A DNA stretch of 25,000 nucleotides from Owenia fusiformis (lineage: Eukaryota; Annelida; Polychaeta; Sabellida; Oweniidae). The notes beneath the pieces are model-generated. The model was not told where the DNA came from, ran no database searches, and was given only the letters and a program-made list of their open reading frames with translations. Each line of letters opens with the position of its first letter. Position 1 is the first letter of the stretch. Below are positions 1-8,055 of this stretch, in pieces. A program made the position numbers and the translations under genes. The stretch spans positions 1 through 25,000 of the forward strand of contig CAIIXF020000160.1 of assembly GCA_903813345.2 (NCBI GenBank). Reading direction: 5' to 3'.

Positions 1-611
1 CAGTTGTAACAAAGAAGAGTGTATTCTGTTTATATTGTGTTTAAAGATTCGACTAAAGTCGATAAAAATTAAAATATGTCCAGTAAAAGAAAATTTTATC
101 TGTCAATAAAAAAAAATTCACTATTTGTGTTTTTGTAACATGGGGTCTATGGGGAATCAACCCGGACTAGAAGTCACATTTTCAAAAAAAATCAAAGTTG
201 ATGAACAATTTTCGAAACCATATTTCTAGATGTACCTTTACATGTAGATTTAAAAAATGACATCACTTAGACTGAATTTTGAATATTTAATGACGTAAAT
301 CAAGATTATTTCTACTCGCATCTAGTCTGTTATACTATATTCACTCATTCAAAAGTTCAAATTTCAAACTGCGCCTGACCTGTTACATGCAGTGCACTGG
401 AGCTGAACTAATTACACCCACTGGCTTCTCAATACACTTACCTCATAGTCAATACAAAAGAAATCAAATTTTCCTAAAATTGGATTATGGATCAATGTGG
501 GGTTTAATTAGTTAGACAAACGATTCGTACTGGCTATTATTCCTCCTGAGACCCAGTACTCATAGTTTATCCCTAACTGAATTCATCATAAACCGGTAAT
601 ATAATATTTAC
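1..611 (-). other. GMC oxidoreductase intron 2 (partial)
   Basis: This stretch lies downstream of the exon 2 splice donor (GTAAAT read on the minus strand from 611) and should be intron 2 of the GMC oxidoreductase gene. I looked for the next expected exon, which in this family carries a glycine- and serine-rich FAD-contact segment, and did not find it. No repeat with clear ends was recognised here. Confidence 0.6.
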
Positions 612-814
612 CGAGTTTTCCAAGCCTTTGCAACAGTGTTTCTGTGGTACTGTTTTGTATTCCCAGTCCATGCTGGTCCGTTGAACAAGCTTGGTACCCA
701 ATGGCGCCTTTGTGAGAGGGTTTGATGCTTCTCCAGCTTCAAGGAGCAAAACTTTGGTGTTTGGGTCTTCCGATAGTCTACTTGCTACAACAGCACCTGC
801 TGATCCTGCTCCAA
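612..814 (-). CDS. GMC oxidoreductase (choline/glucose dehydrogenase-like), exon 2
   Basis: On the minus strand this 203-bp exon starts after an AG acceptor (816-815) and ends at a GT donor (611-610). Two bases complete a codon begun in exon 1, then 67 codons follow. It encodes GAGSAGAVVASRL followed by VLLLEAGE and, further on, DWEYKTVPQ. The first is the glycine-rich dinucleotide-binding loop (GxGxxG) that holds the ADP part of FAD in glucose-methanol-choline oxidoreductases; the LLLEAG strand and the DWxYxTxPQ segment are also typical of the family. Family members oxidise alcohol groups of small substrates using FAD. The substrate cannot be told from this part. Joined to exon 1 the frame is continuous, giving the usual YDYIVVGAGSAG signature. 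Only about 110 of the roughly 550-600 family residues are in the window. The exon shows no stop or frameshift, so it looks functional. Confidence 0.88.
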
Positions 815-1296
815 CTTTAATTATATAATATAGGAAAAATCATTTTATTTCTGCATCATATGCTTCGGATTTAGCAAATCCCAAAATGGATCTCAAACAA
901 GATATCTGATAAATGTCTGATTGATATCGTTCTGTCTGTGGTTCAAGATATTTGGATTTTGGACTCAACGATAGAGTCATAAGTGGTTCTCATATGCCTT
1001 TCACAATCTTTCTGCAATCTAGCTATCATTGTAATTTGTCATTAACTGCAAATAATATCATCCGCATCTTCCTATTGCTATTAATCAGTAGGGTGTTTGG
1101 TTCATCCAATCAGTAAGGTATAATGGTGCCCAAGTCTTAACAGTAGAGATTCTTCCAGACATGTGATTTTACAACGATTTTGACTCGTGTCGTTGGAAAA
1201 TGGAATGCGACATTCGTTAGAATGGAACAAAATAGATATATTCTACAAACGAACACAACTTGACTTCTACCTTAATTAGATATATATTAGATATTT

Positions 1297-1350
1297 AACA
1301 CGTAGTTCAATGGGGAAGCTAAGGTTGCCAAACTTTTGGAGGGTGGTGTA
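1297..1350 (+). repeat. Orphan terminal repeat of the 3286-4159 palindrome family
   Basis: The sequence AACACGTAGTTCAATGGGG, then GGTTGCCAAACTT and a GGAGGG...GTGTA end, matches the right end of the element at 3286-4159 in the same orientation. No matching left arm was found upstream, so it appears to be a solo or truncated end. Confidence 0.7.
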
Positions 1351-1384
1351 ACACGTTTGTGGGTACCAGAAGTTAGGACATATA

Positions 1385-1958
1385 CAGGGTGTCAAAAAAC
1401 AACGGCACCCCCCTCTACAGCAAAAAATACACAATGTTACATGGTGTGTCATATATCATTTTAAAGACAATTTAATTCTGGAGTTACCTTTCAGTTTTAT
1501 ATCTTATAATTTTACAGATTTACAGCTGATTCTTAGTAGTTGGTATGACTACCAGTTGCTGCTTGAAAAGCAGCTTATCTGGATGGATATGATTTCAATA
1601 AAAAATCAGATAAAGGTGTAGCATTGCATAATCCTCTAAGCACTTTCCTCACATTCTTCAGAATTACATCCTTACTGTATCTTTTTTCAAGAGGCTCTTT
1701 GTCCATCAATTCCTATACCCTGTTTTTCAGAACTGATCCCATATGTTCAGTGCAGTTGAAATCAGTAACAGAGCAGCAAACAAAGTACCGAAGTAGCAAA
1801 CTTTGAAACAATGTAGCTTTTTTAATATAAAGTTTTATTGAATGAAATTTGATAAGTAACTCCAGAATTAAATTATCTTTCAAATGAGGTATGACACGAT
1901 ATGTAACATTAAGGACCTTTTGCTATAGAGGGGGGTGCCGTTGTTTTTTGACACCCTG
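1385..1958. mobile_element. TA-flanked MITE, 574 bp, Tc1/mariner-like ends
   Basis: The ends are inverted copies starting CAGGGTGTCAAAAAACAACG, each bordered by TA (1383-1384 and 1959-1960). The inverted arms extend for about 105 bp (1385-1489 and about 1855-1958) with some mismatches; the arms share GGAGTTAC and TTTAATTCTGG at their inner edges. The middle has no transposase; the 60-codon frame at 1624-1806 resembles nothing known. A TA target duplication with a CAGGG start is typical of non-autonomous IS630-Tc1-mariner elements. It lies in intron 1 of the GMC gene. Confidence 0.88.
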
Positions 1959-2028
1959 TAGTATGCTAAGCAATATAAATTACATACACTTACATAAAGT
2001 CAAATGACAACAATTGCATAACCAAAGG

Positions 2029-2298
2029 ACGATTTTCGGTTTGGAAAATCAAATACGATTTTCGGTTTGGAGAACCAAATTCATCTGCATATTTCGACGT
2101 TAGCAATGTCGCCAAAAAATTTCATATTTTTACGTATTGTAGATTCAAATGTCCTCTTTTGTATACTTTAGTTTTAATGGTGGTAAAATTAATTTTTTCA
2201 TAAGAAATATTAGCGAACGTTGTTTTGACAATAATTTTTGGCGACATTGATAACGTCGAAATATGCAGATGAATTTGGTTCTCCAAACCGAAAATCGT
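2029..2298. mobile_element. Small inverted-repeat element with a tandem end duplication
   Basis: The left arm (about 2055-2125) and right arm (about 2228-2298) are inverted copies. They run from ACGATTTTCGGTTTGGAG through CATATTTCGACGT to GTCGCCAAAAA. The first 26 bp of the left end is duplicated in tandem (2029-2054 and 2055-2080, two or three differences). No clear target duplication is seen. The short middle (about 100 bp) has no coding potential. It is probably a MITE, in GMC intron 1. Confidence 0.75.
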
Positions 2299-2632
2299 TC
2301 TTTATCAACCTACCCTTCAACTTTTATCAAAACACAAGTCCAAATCGTTGTAAAATCACAAGTCCGGTACAATCTCCACATGTAACATAAGTAAAATCTT
2401 GAGTCAGGTTATTATGTACTTGACACATATATATAATATGACTTTGATGTTGCATTTGTGATTTTGGACTAATTATGTTTCATACAGGATAAAAGAATAC
2501 ACAATTGCATTTAGGGCTTCATGATATCCTACGTAATTTAATCAGTGATGGTTTATTTTTAAAGCTTGTCTCGTTAAGACTAAGAAAAGCTGTCACCCCC
2601 CTACTTCGGCCACCTCCGATCAAATTTTCGTT

Positions 2633-2660
2633 CATACCTTTCATATAGTTGAAAGGTATG
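2633..2660. other. Perfect 11-bp hairpin
   Basis: CATACCTTTCA and its exact reverse complement TGAAAGGTATG are separated by six bases. It lies in GMC intron 1. It may be a remnant of an inverted-repeat element or chance. Confidence 0.5.
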
Positions 2661-2850
2661 ATAGATAGGAAAAAATGTCGCAAGTAGGAACTTTTTTTCC
2701 AAATGCTGTTAAAATAGATTGAAAACAGTCTTTTACTCAAGCTTTTGCTTATAGGATAATCGAAATTACCTCCAGGGTTCAGGGGTTGAAACATCACACC
2801 ACTGCATTCCTCGCATTCTTCATTATTGCATACTTTATCTTTTTACTTAC

Positions 2851-2977
2851 CTACAATATAGTCATATTCCTCATCTAGTACATCTTGTATTTTTGAATTA
2901 ATGTCTTCGGCCTTTTCCTTTGTAAAATAGAGGTAAACTGCAGCAAGAACTATGATATAGGACAAACTCTGGAACAT
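2851..2977 (-). CDS. GMC oxidoreductase, exon 1 (start codon and membrane anchor)
   Basis: The minus-strand ATG at 2977-2975 opens 42 codons plus one base, ending at a strong GTAAGT donor (2850-2845). The first 20 residues include a hydrophobic run SLSYIIVLAAVYLYF followed by a lysine, which would serve as an N-terminal signal or membrane anchor. After a charged linker the exon ends in DEEYDYIV, the conserved beta strand just before the FAD-binding glycine loop. One extra G completes a Val codon with exon 2, so phase and motif both agree. This start is chosen because the frame begins in an AAAATG context and gives a compact anchor plus the known strand. Animal GMC enzymes with such an N-terminus include glucose dehydrogenase-like and choline dehydrogenase-like paralogues; the subtype cannot be told. 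The 874-bp palindrome ends about 300 bp upstream and could affect its promoter. Confidence 0.85.
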
Positions 2978-3285
2978 TTTAAAGCCGTGCGATGTTCACT
3001 GTATGGGTCAACCTTAGCCTGTCCACTAATCACACTGATACTCATATTACATGTATTTTATCAATGTATTTATTAGATTTGAATGTTAATGATATACCCA
3101 ATGTGAGGTTAGCTGTGTCTAGACCATTTCCGTATATAGGTCATTCTGGTAAATCAGTAACCTTTTTGTGTACTTTTTTCCAATTTTCATAGTTCCGATG
3201 ATAAATATGCAATATTTTTGTTCAATTTAGTCATAAAGTAAAGAAAGACTCATTATGCCTCGCTAACATCAAATCCATGGAGGTA

Positions 3286-4159
3286 CACCCCCTCCATAAG
3301 TTTGGCAACCTTTTTTCTCCATTGAACTACGTGTTAAAGCCTCTTTACGTTTGATTTTTTATTTACTTAACCGGCGATGAAATAACTTATAATATTAATG
3401 GAAACGTAATTTTACTTTATTTCCAATACTTACAAATTTTCTCAATTTTTTTCCTCAATTACAATAGGTCGAAAATTGATGATAAATTTGATGAATTTTT
3501 GAAAATCGTCATTCCCATGTAATCCAATGGGAAATGGAGGGTTCGGGGCAAATCAGAAATCAGGATATCTTTTCAGTAAAAGATTCAGCAAAAAATATTT
3601 TCATATAGAAAATTGAATTGTCTAACTTTTTTGAACACTAAGTGTTTAGTTTATTTGATGAATATTAAAGTTACAGCGCTTCAAAGTCATTTTTGAAAAG
3701 AATTTTTCGCCTCCTGTGTTATTTCAATGGGAGAGGTTTTTTGAAAAACAATTTTGACTTTAAAGCCCTATAACTTTGTTGAACCTGAAGAAACATATCA
3801 ATTTTTTGTTAAATAAAGTTAGCAAATTCAATTACCTGCCTAACTCGTATTTTTTGCAAGGACTCGGATGGATGGATATTCTGTCATATGACTTGCGGCA
3901 AACCTACCATTTCCCATTGGTTAACATGGAAATGTCGATTTTCAAAAATTCATCAAATTCATCATCAATTTTCGACCTACTGTAATTGAGGAAAAAAATT
4001 GAGAAAATTTGGAGGTATTGGACTTAAAGTCAAATTACGTTTCCATCAATAGTATAAGTATTTTCATCGCAGGTTAAGTAAATAAAAATTCAAAGGTAAA
4101 GAGGCTTTAACACGTAGTTCAATGGGGAAAAAAGGTTGCCAAACTTATGGAGGGGAGTG
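3286..4159. mobile_element. 874-bp near-complete palindrome, TA-flanked
   Basis: The ends are inverted copies: left CACCCCCTCCATAAGTTTGG and right, read in reverse, CACTCCCCTCCATAAGTTTG. Each is bordered by TA (3284-3285 and 4160-4161). The similarity continues inward almost to a centre near 3722. The outer 250 bp match closely, for example around GGTCGAAAATTGATGAT, CCAATGGGAAATGG and TTTTCTCAATTTTTTTCCTC; the inner 170 bp match loosely. No transposase frame is present; the 69-codon frame at 3776-3985 is arm sequence. It is most likely a non-autonomous TA-target (Tc1/mariner-type) element. Another end of the same family lies at 1297-1350. Confidence 0.85.
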
Positions 4160-4161
4160 TA

Positions 4162-4870
4162 CGACAGGAAAATATCTGCGGCGGTTGCATATAGTATCTG
4201 CGTTCACATAAGTGTATTTTACGGGCGTAGAAAGAGAAAAGCCTTATTCCCATAAAAATGAATCTCTGATCAATCCTGTCGGATCAAAAGAATGGGAGAC
4301 CATCGATGGCTTAAGATTAACTGAACCCTATGGCTGAAATAAAATGCATGTAATGAAAATAGTTTTAGACAAGGAGAGACTATTTCAACAACAATTGATG
4401 TCAAGGATCATATAAACCATAATCGTAATAATGCTTGACAAGAAAGAAGTAAAGTCTGAACTTTGACATGCATGTACTAGTATACAAATGTGACCATCTA
4501 TAGTTTTAAATCGGCAAATTTGAAAAAACTGCATTTCATCTAAGTGTCCTTAATATTTACGCATCTTTTATTTACCCGACTGTCTGATGCATATGAATGT
4601 TGCACGTTGGGGAGGTTAATCTACGCGACGATTTCTAGGAGAATTTATGGACACTAAGCAGTGCATATAAAATCGAAACGTCAACCTGTACGTACACTCA
4701 CTCGTTTCGTTAAGATATTTGGAGCTAAAACATCATTTTCTTCGGAAAGCATTATACTGTGCATCGAAATTAGCCTATAATTGCCTGCATAGTATTCAAT
4801 AGACATGAGTATAATTATTCCCGTTGACACCGACGTGAAATAGCATATCGCTGATCGGGTATTTGAAGTA
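4162..4870. other. Non-coding stretch, nothing recognised
   Basis: No open frame with family resemblance and no repeat with clear ends. A TATA-like TATAAAAT occurs at about 4667-4674, followed by no convincing coding exon; the nearest ATG frame (4804 onward) is only 12 codons. I regard this as unannotated intergenic sequence. Confidence 0.5.
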
Positions 4871-4960
4871 TTTTTTATTCATTTATTTATTTCCTTATAT
4901 TGTATGATATTACAATTACATGAAGTGGAAGACCCCCTATTGGGGATATTATCCACAAAG
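4871..4960 (-). mobile_element. Possible 3' end of a non-LTR retrotransposon (fragment)
   Basis: Read on the minus strand, a short block with a CCCCAATAGGGGG hairpin is followed by an AT-rich run and a tail of AAATAAATAAATGAATAAA. A short 3' UTR ending in simple A-rich repeats is how 5'-truncated non-LTR elements look. No coding part remains, so the family is unknown. Confidence 0.3.
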
Positions 4961-5422
4961 TAGGAAATTACAAAATGAATTGATCAAATCAAAGAAGACT
5001 GAATATTAGCGCTTGTTTTGTATGCGCGCTATATATAATATCCACTGTGAACGTCACGCGCATTCATATGGCTCATGAATCAGATGAATATGACTCCAGG
5101 AATCTACTCCCGTCTCAATTGTTACAGATATGATAAAATAAATATTATATGTCTCTGGTTACATGTATTTCCAGGGCCTACAACTATCTTCCTAATATGT
5201 TTATTATGTTACCAAGTAAATATTACGTCGAGGGGGAGAAATAATCTACCCCCCCCCCTCCTCCTCCTCCAGGAGGGGAGCAAACGATTTCTGCTAGAAA
5301 ATTCAACAAAACTGGAAAATTATTTTTTCATACAAACTTTACTATAGAAATGCTAAATTAAGAGCGCGTGGTTTAGTAAAACAGTTAGTAACCCCTACCC
5401 CCTGTAACCAAGCACCCCCCCC
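4961..5422. other. Non-coding stretch with C-rich low complexity
   Basis: The stretch contains a CCC/CTC tract at about 5250-5280 (CCCCCCCCCC then CTCCTCCTCCTCC) followed by AGGAGGGG, which could fold back on it. Another C run leads into the repeat at 5423. The short open frames here are low-complexity translations without family resemblance. Confidence 0.5.
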
Positions 5423-5605
5423 CATGGGCGTAGCACCCGGTACGCTGGGTACGCATAGGCGTACCAGATGGTTGCAAATTCGCTCCAAATACAACCAAAT
5501 TTCAAAATTTTCCCCAGACCCCCCTGAATGCTCGTTTTTTGATCCACTCAACTCTTGTTCCCGTAGTGGTGGCGTACTACTTACAAAAATAGCGCTACGC
5601 CCATG
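5423..5605. mobile_element. 183-bp inverted-repeat element flanked by C tracts
   Basis: CATGGGCGTAGC at 5423-5434 and its exact reverse complement GCTACGCCCATG at 5594-5605 bound the element. C homopolymers (about 9 and about 15 long) lie outside both ends. Inside, a GGTACGCTGGGTACGCATAGG stretch has repeated TACGC motifs. It has no coding capacity and is probably a short non-autonomous DNA transposon or MITE. Confidence 0.65.
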
Positions 5606-6306
5606 CCCCCCCCCCCCCCCTCAAGGCGCACTACCCCCAGTTTTGAATGGCAGCAGGCAAACTGCCTTCGCTTAAATAAATCATAATAGGATATTTTTAA
5701 CTGATACGCTTCTTAGATATGAGATCTATTAAAACACGCCTAACCATCGCGTAAGCAGGCGTCACCGTACAGCGTCAAAAAATACAGTAGTACAGTTTTC
5801 TGTACGGTGACGAAAATTAACTGAGTTGAAGCAAAAACTATAATGATGGTTTTAAAAAGATTAATTAGATGAAAATAAATACGATTTCGGGTGTAATAAA
5901 AACAGCATTCTCTTAGGAATGGTTTTAACTTTCTAATTATGATAAAAGATTTTCGAGCACTGCTCGGATTTTTTCTGACTGGATCGGCCCACATAATCGA
6001 CTCGAGAGAAAAATTGTGTTTTTTTCACTTTTCGTTTTGGTTATTATTTTCCCTGTCGTCTGAGAGTATGGATTATTTTTATGAGAATATGTATTTGTTA
6101 TCTACACATTTTAGAACAGATGAATATTCGGCAAATAATCATTCAGTGTATTTATTTAAAAAAGATCAGAACTGTACGGTGACGCATCAGCTGTACGGTG
6201 ACGCTTCCTTAGCAGTTAGATTTTATGAAGTGCTCTAAGCTTACTGTTCGAACAAGAGGTAAAGAAGCGTCAGATCTACATGTACATTATCACTGGTAAG
6301 TATCAA

Positions 6307-6332
6307 GCGAAGGTTACAGCCGTCACCTTCGC
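6307..6332. other. 8-bp perfect hairpin in foldback middle
   Basis: GCGAAGGT and ACCTTCGC are exact reverse complements separated by ten bases. The site lies in the non-palindromic middle of the foldback element, just before an AAGATGGCGG motif. Confidence 0.45.
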
Positions 6333-6336
6333 ATTT

Positions 6337-6355
6337 AAGATGGCGGACAGGAAGT
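6337..6355 (+). promoter_or_regulatory. YY1-like plus ETS-like motif pair
   Basis: AAGATGGCGG is followed one base later by CAGGAAGT. These match the known YY1 and ETS core-promoter motifs of animals. The ATG in the motif opens only six codons, so it is not a coding start. Whether this is a captured promoter or chance is open. Confidence 0.3.
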
Positions 6356-7260
6356 ATTAATTTCGATATTTTTAGTTTTCATGGAATTAACTATTTGAAA
6401 GTTGACGTAATGCTTTGGTATCATTTGAACTAAACCAGGCTTTTCTCATATGACTAACAAAGATAGCCTACATAGCCATCTTTACCCCATGCAAGATATT
6501 GCATCTTTCATCCTAAAAAGTCACACGTGCAAGATGATATTTACTTGTGATATCCCTTGTTTTAAAACATCAATAACATAGCAACAAGAGAGTTTTTGGT
6601 TTCATGATCTTTACCGTATCATACATTTCCAGTAACCTTCCATTAAGCTGTGGAAGATATCGTTGAACTGTAGCGCCCATGCACTATATATGAACAAATG
6701 ATCATACTCCAGAGTTTCCATTTCATAGAATCTTAGTCTCATTTAGTTCATCAAAGCATAGCGTCACCGTACAGCTGGTGCGTCACCGTACAAATTTGAT
6801 CTTTTTTAAATATACATAATGAATGGTTGTTTGCTGAATCTTCGCCCGTTCTAAAATGTGTAAGTAACAAATACATATTCTCATAAAAATAATCCATACT
6901 CTCAGACGGTAGGGAAAATAATAACCAAACAAAATGTGAAAAAACAACCTTTTTTCACTCTGGTCGATTATGTGGGCCGATTCACTCAGAAAAAATCCGA
7001 ACAGTGCTCGTAAAACGTTTATCATAATCAGAAAGTTAAAACCATTTCTAAGAGAATGCTGTTTTTATTTCACATGAAATCGTATTAGTTTTCATCAAAT
7101 TAATTTTTTTAAACCCTTGTCAAAGTTTTTGCTTCAAAGCAGTTAATTTGCGTTACCGTACAGAAAACTGTACTCCGCTATTTTTTGACGCTGTACGGTG
7201 ACGCCTGCTTACGCGATGGTAAGGCGTGTAAAAAGGCGTCACGCCACCAACGTGCGAAAG

Positions 7261-7555
7261 TCAATGTTTTTCTATAAACTGAGTACTGCAGTCAAAACAG
7301 TCCAGGGATTTCACAAAAGTTACGTACGGCCCATAAATGTGGGCATTGTATAGTATTGGAATCTTAAGGTTGTAAGCGACTAATCCAGCTTTTTTCAACC
7401 GTAAGATTTCAATACACAAATGGTTGTAGTTAACCTCACGATTTGATGTAGCAGCACATTTCGTGAATGGTATCTGACGGTCTGAGATCATTACCCAAGC
7501 ACTAACTTCCGGTTTTAAAGTAATTTTAAAAAAAGTTAAAAAAGCATGGTATTTA
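7261..7555 (-). other. Unrecognised open frame, possible terminal exon or chance
   Basis: On the minus strand a frame stays open for about 98 codons from a possible acceptor (TTTCAG ending at 7556) to a stop at 7261. Internal residues include WVMISDRQIPFTKC and LRLKKAGLVAYNLKIP. I recognise no family. It could be a last exon of an unseen gene or a decayed repeat. No upstream exon was found between 7556 and the retrotransposon. Confidence 0.15.
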
Positions 7556-7947
7556 CTGAAATATCCAGTTCAAGTGACTTTAATAGGCTTTATGAAGAAA
7601 GCAAAAGGTACGTTCAATAGTTACTTCAATACTTTACATGAAAAAGATCAGTGTTTATTGATCTAATCAGATAATCACAACTGCCTCACAAGAATTCGTG
7701 TACAGTCGAGTCTAAAGAAAAGACTGCGTCGGTAGAACTTGAAAATAAAATTTACCTGAAGATTATGAGTCTTACTAACCCTCTAGAGGTTAGAACACAC
7801 ATTTCAATGAAACCCTATCACCTTTGTTGCGTCAACTAAAGAGCATTTACAGTTGGGGACAAAAATAAATGACAGGTCGATTTTCGATCACCATTTCCTA
7901 ATTATGGTGGTCTGAAAGACCATAATTTCCAATATTGTCTAGATACA

Positions 7948-7968
7948 GATAAGATAAGATAAGATAAG
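7948..7968 (-). repeat. (TTATC)n 3' tail of the retrotransposon
   Basis: Four GATAA units and a trailing G on the plus strand, reading (TTATC)n on the element strand, mark its 3' terminus. Short-repeat tails of this kind are used by CR1/L2-type elements in place of poly-A. Confidence 0.85.
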
Positions 7969-8055
7969 CACCGGCTTGTAGGCTGGTGTAGCCTTTTGCC
8001 TGTATAGGTGTGTGTATTTGTTATACACATCAAGTCATATTTGGCATATGTACCC

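Larger units (their letters stand above)
815..2850 (-). other. GMC oxidoreductase intron 1
   Basis: Intron between the two recognised GMC exons, about 2.04 kb. It is bounded on the minus strand by a GTAAGT donor and an AG acceptor and splits a Val codon in phase 1. It carries at least three transposon-derived pieces: an orphan end at 1297-1350, a MITE at 1385-1958 and an inverted-repeat element at 2029-2298. The open frames in it (for example 2519-2797 on the minus strand) have no recognisable family and are treated as chance. Confidence 0.8.
5760..7203. repeat. Eight mirrored copies of the 13-mer CTGTACGGTGACG
   Basis: Copies lie at 5760-5772 (minus), 5800-5812 (plus), 6172-6184 (plus), 6191-6203 (plus), 6762-6774 (minus), 6781-6793 (minus, last base differs), 7151-7163 (minus, one mismatch) and 7191-7203 (plus). 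They form four mirror pairs about the foldback centre. The conserved 13-mer within more diverged arms suggests selected protein-binding sites, most simply for the transposase. That function is inference. Confidence 0.85.
5735..7228. mobile_element. 1.49-kb foldback element with long inverted arms
   Basis: The ends are inverted copies: CACGCCTAACCATCGCGTAA at the left, and at the right (reversed) CACGCCTTACCATCGCGTAA. The arms run about 500 bp each (5735 to about 6235; about 6715 to 7228) with moderate divergence, around a unique middle of about 480 bp. A 5-bp direct repeat TAAAA lies immediately outside (5730-5734 and 7229-7233); it is AT-rich, so weak as evidence for a target duplication. 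The arms contain mirrored frames (99 codons on plus, 80 on minus) that share GFFL and SAHIID; they are the same DNA read from each arm and have no family resemblance. No transposase is seen, so the element is non-autonomous. The superfamily is unclear. Confidence 0.85.

Noticed and set aside
5939-7025. Two open frames of 99 and 80 codons with similar residues on opposite strands
   Set aside because: They are the two inverted arms of one foldback element; similarity comes from the DNA symmetry and no known protein is matched.
7948-7968. (GATAA)n considered as a GATA-factor regulatory site
   Set aside because: Its position at the 3' end of ORF2 makes it the retrotransposon tail.
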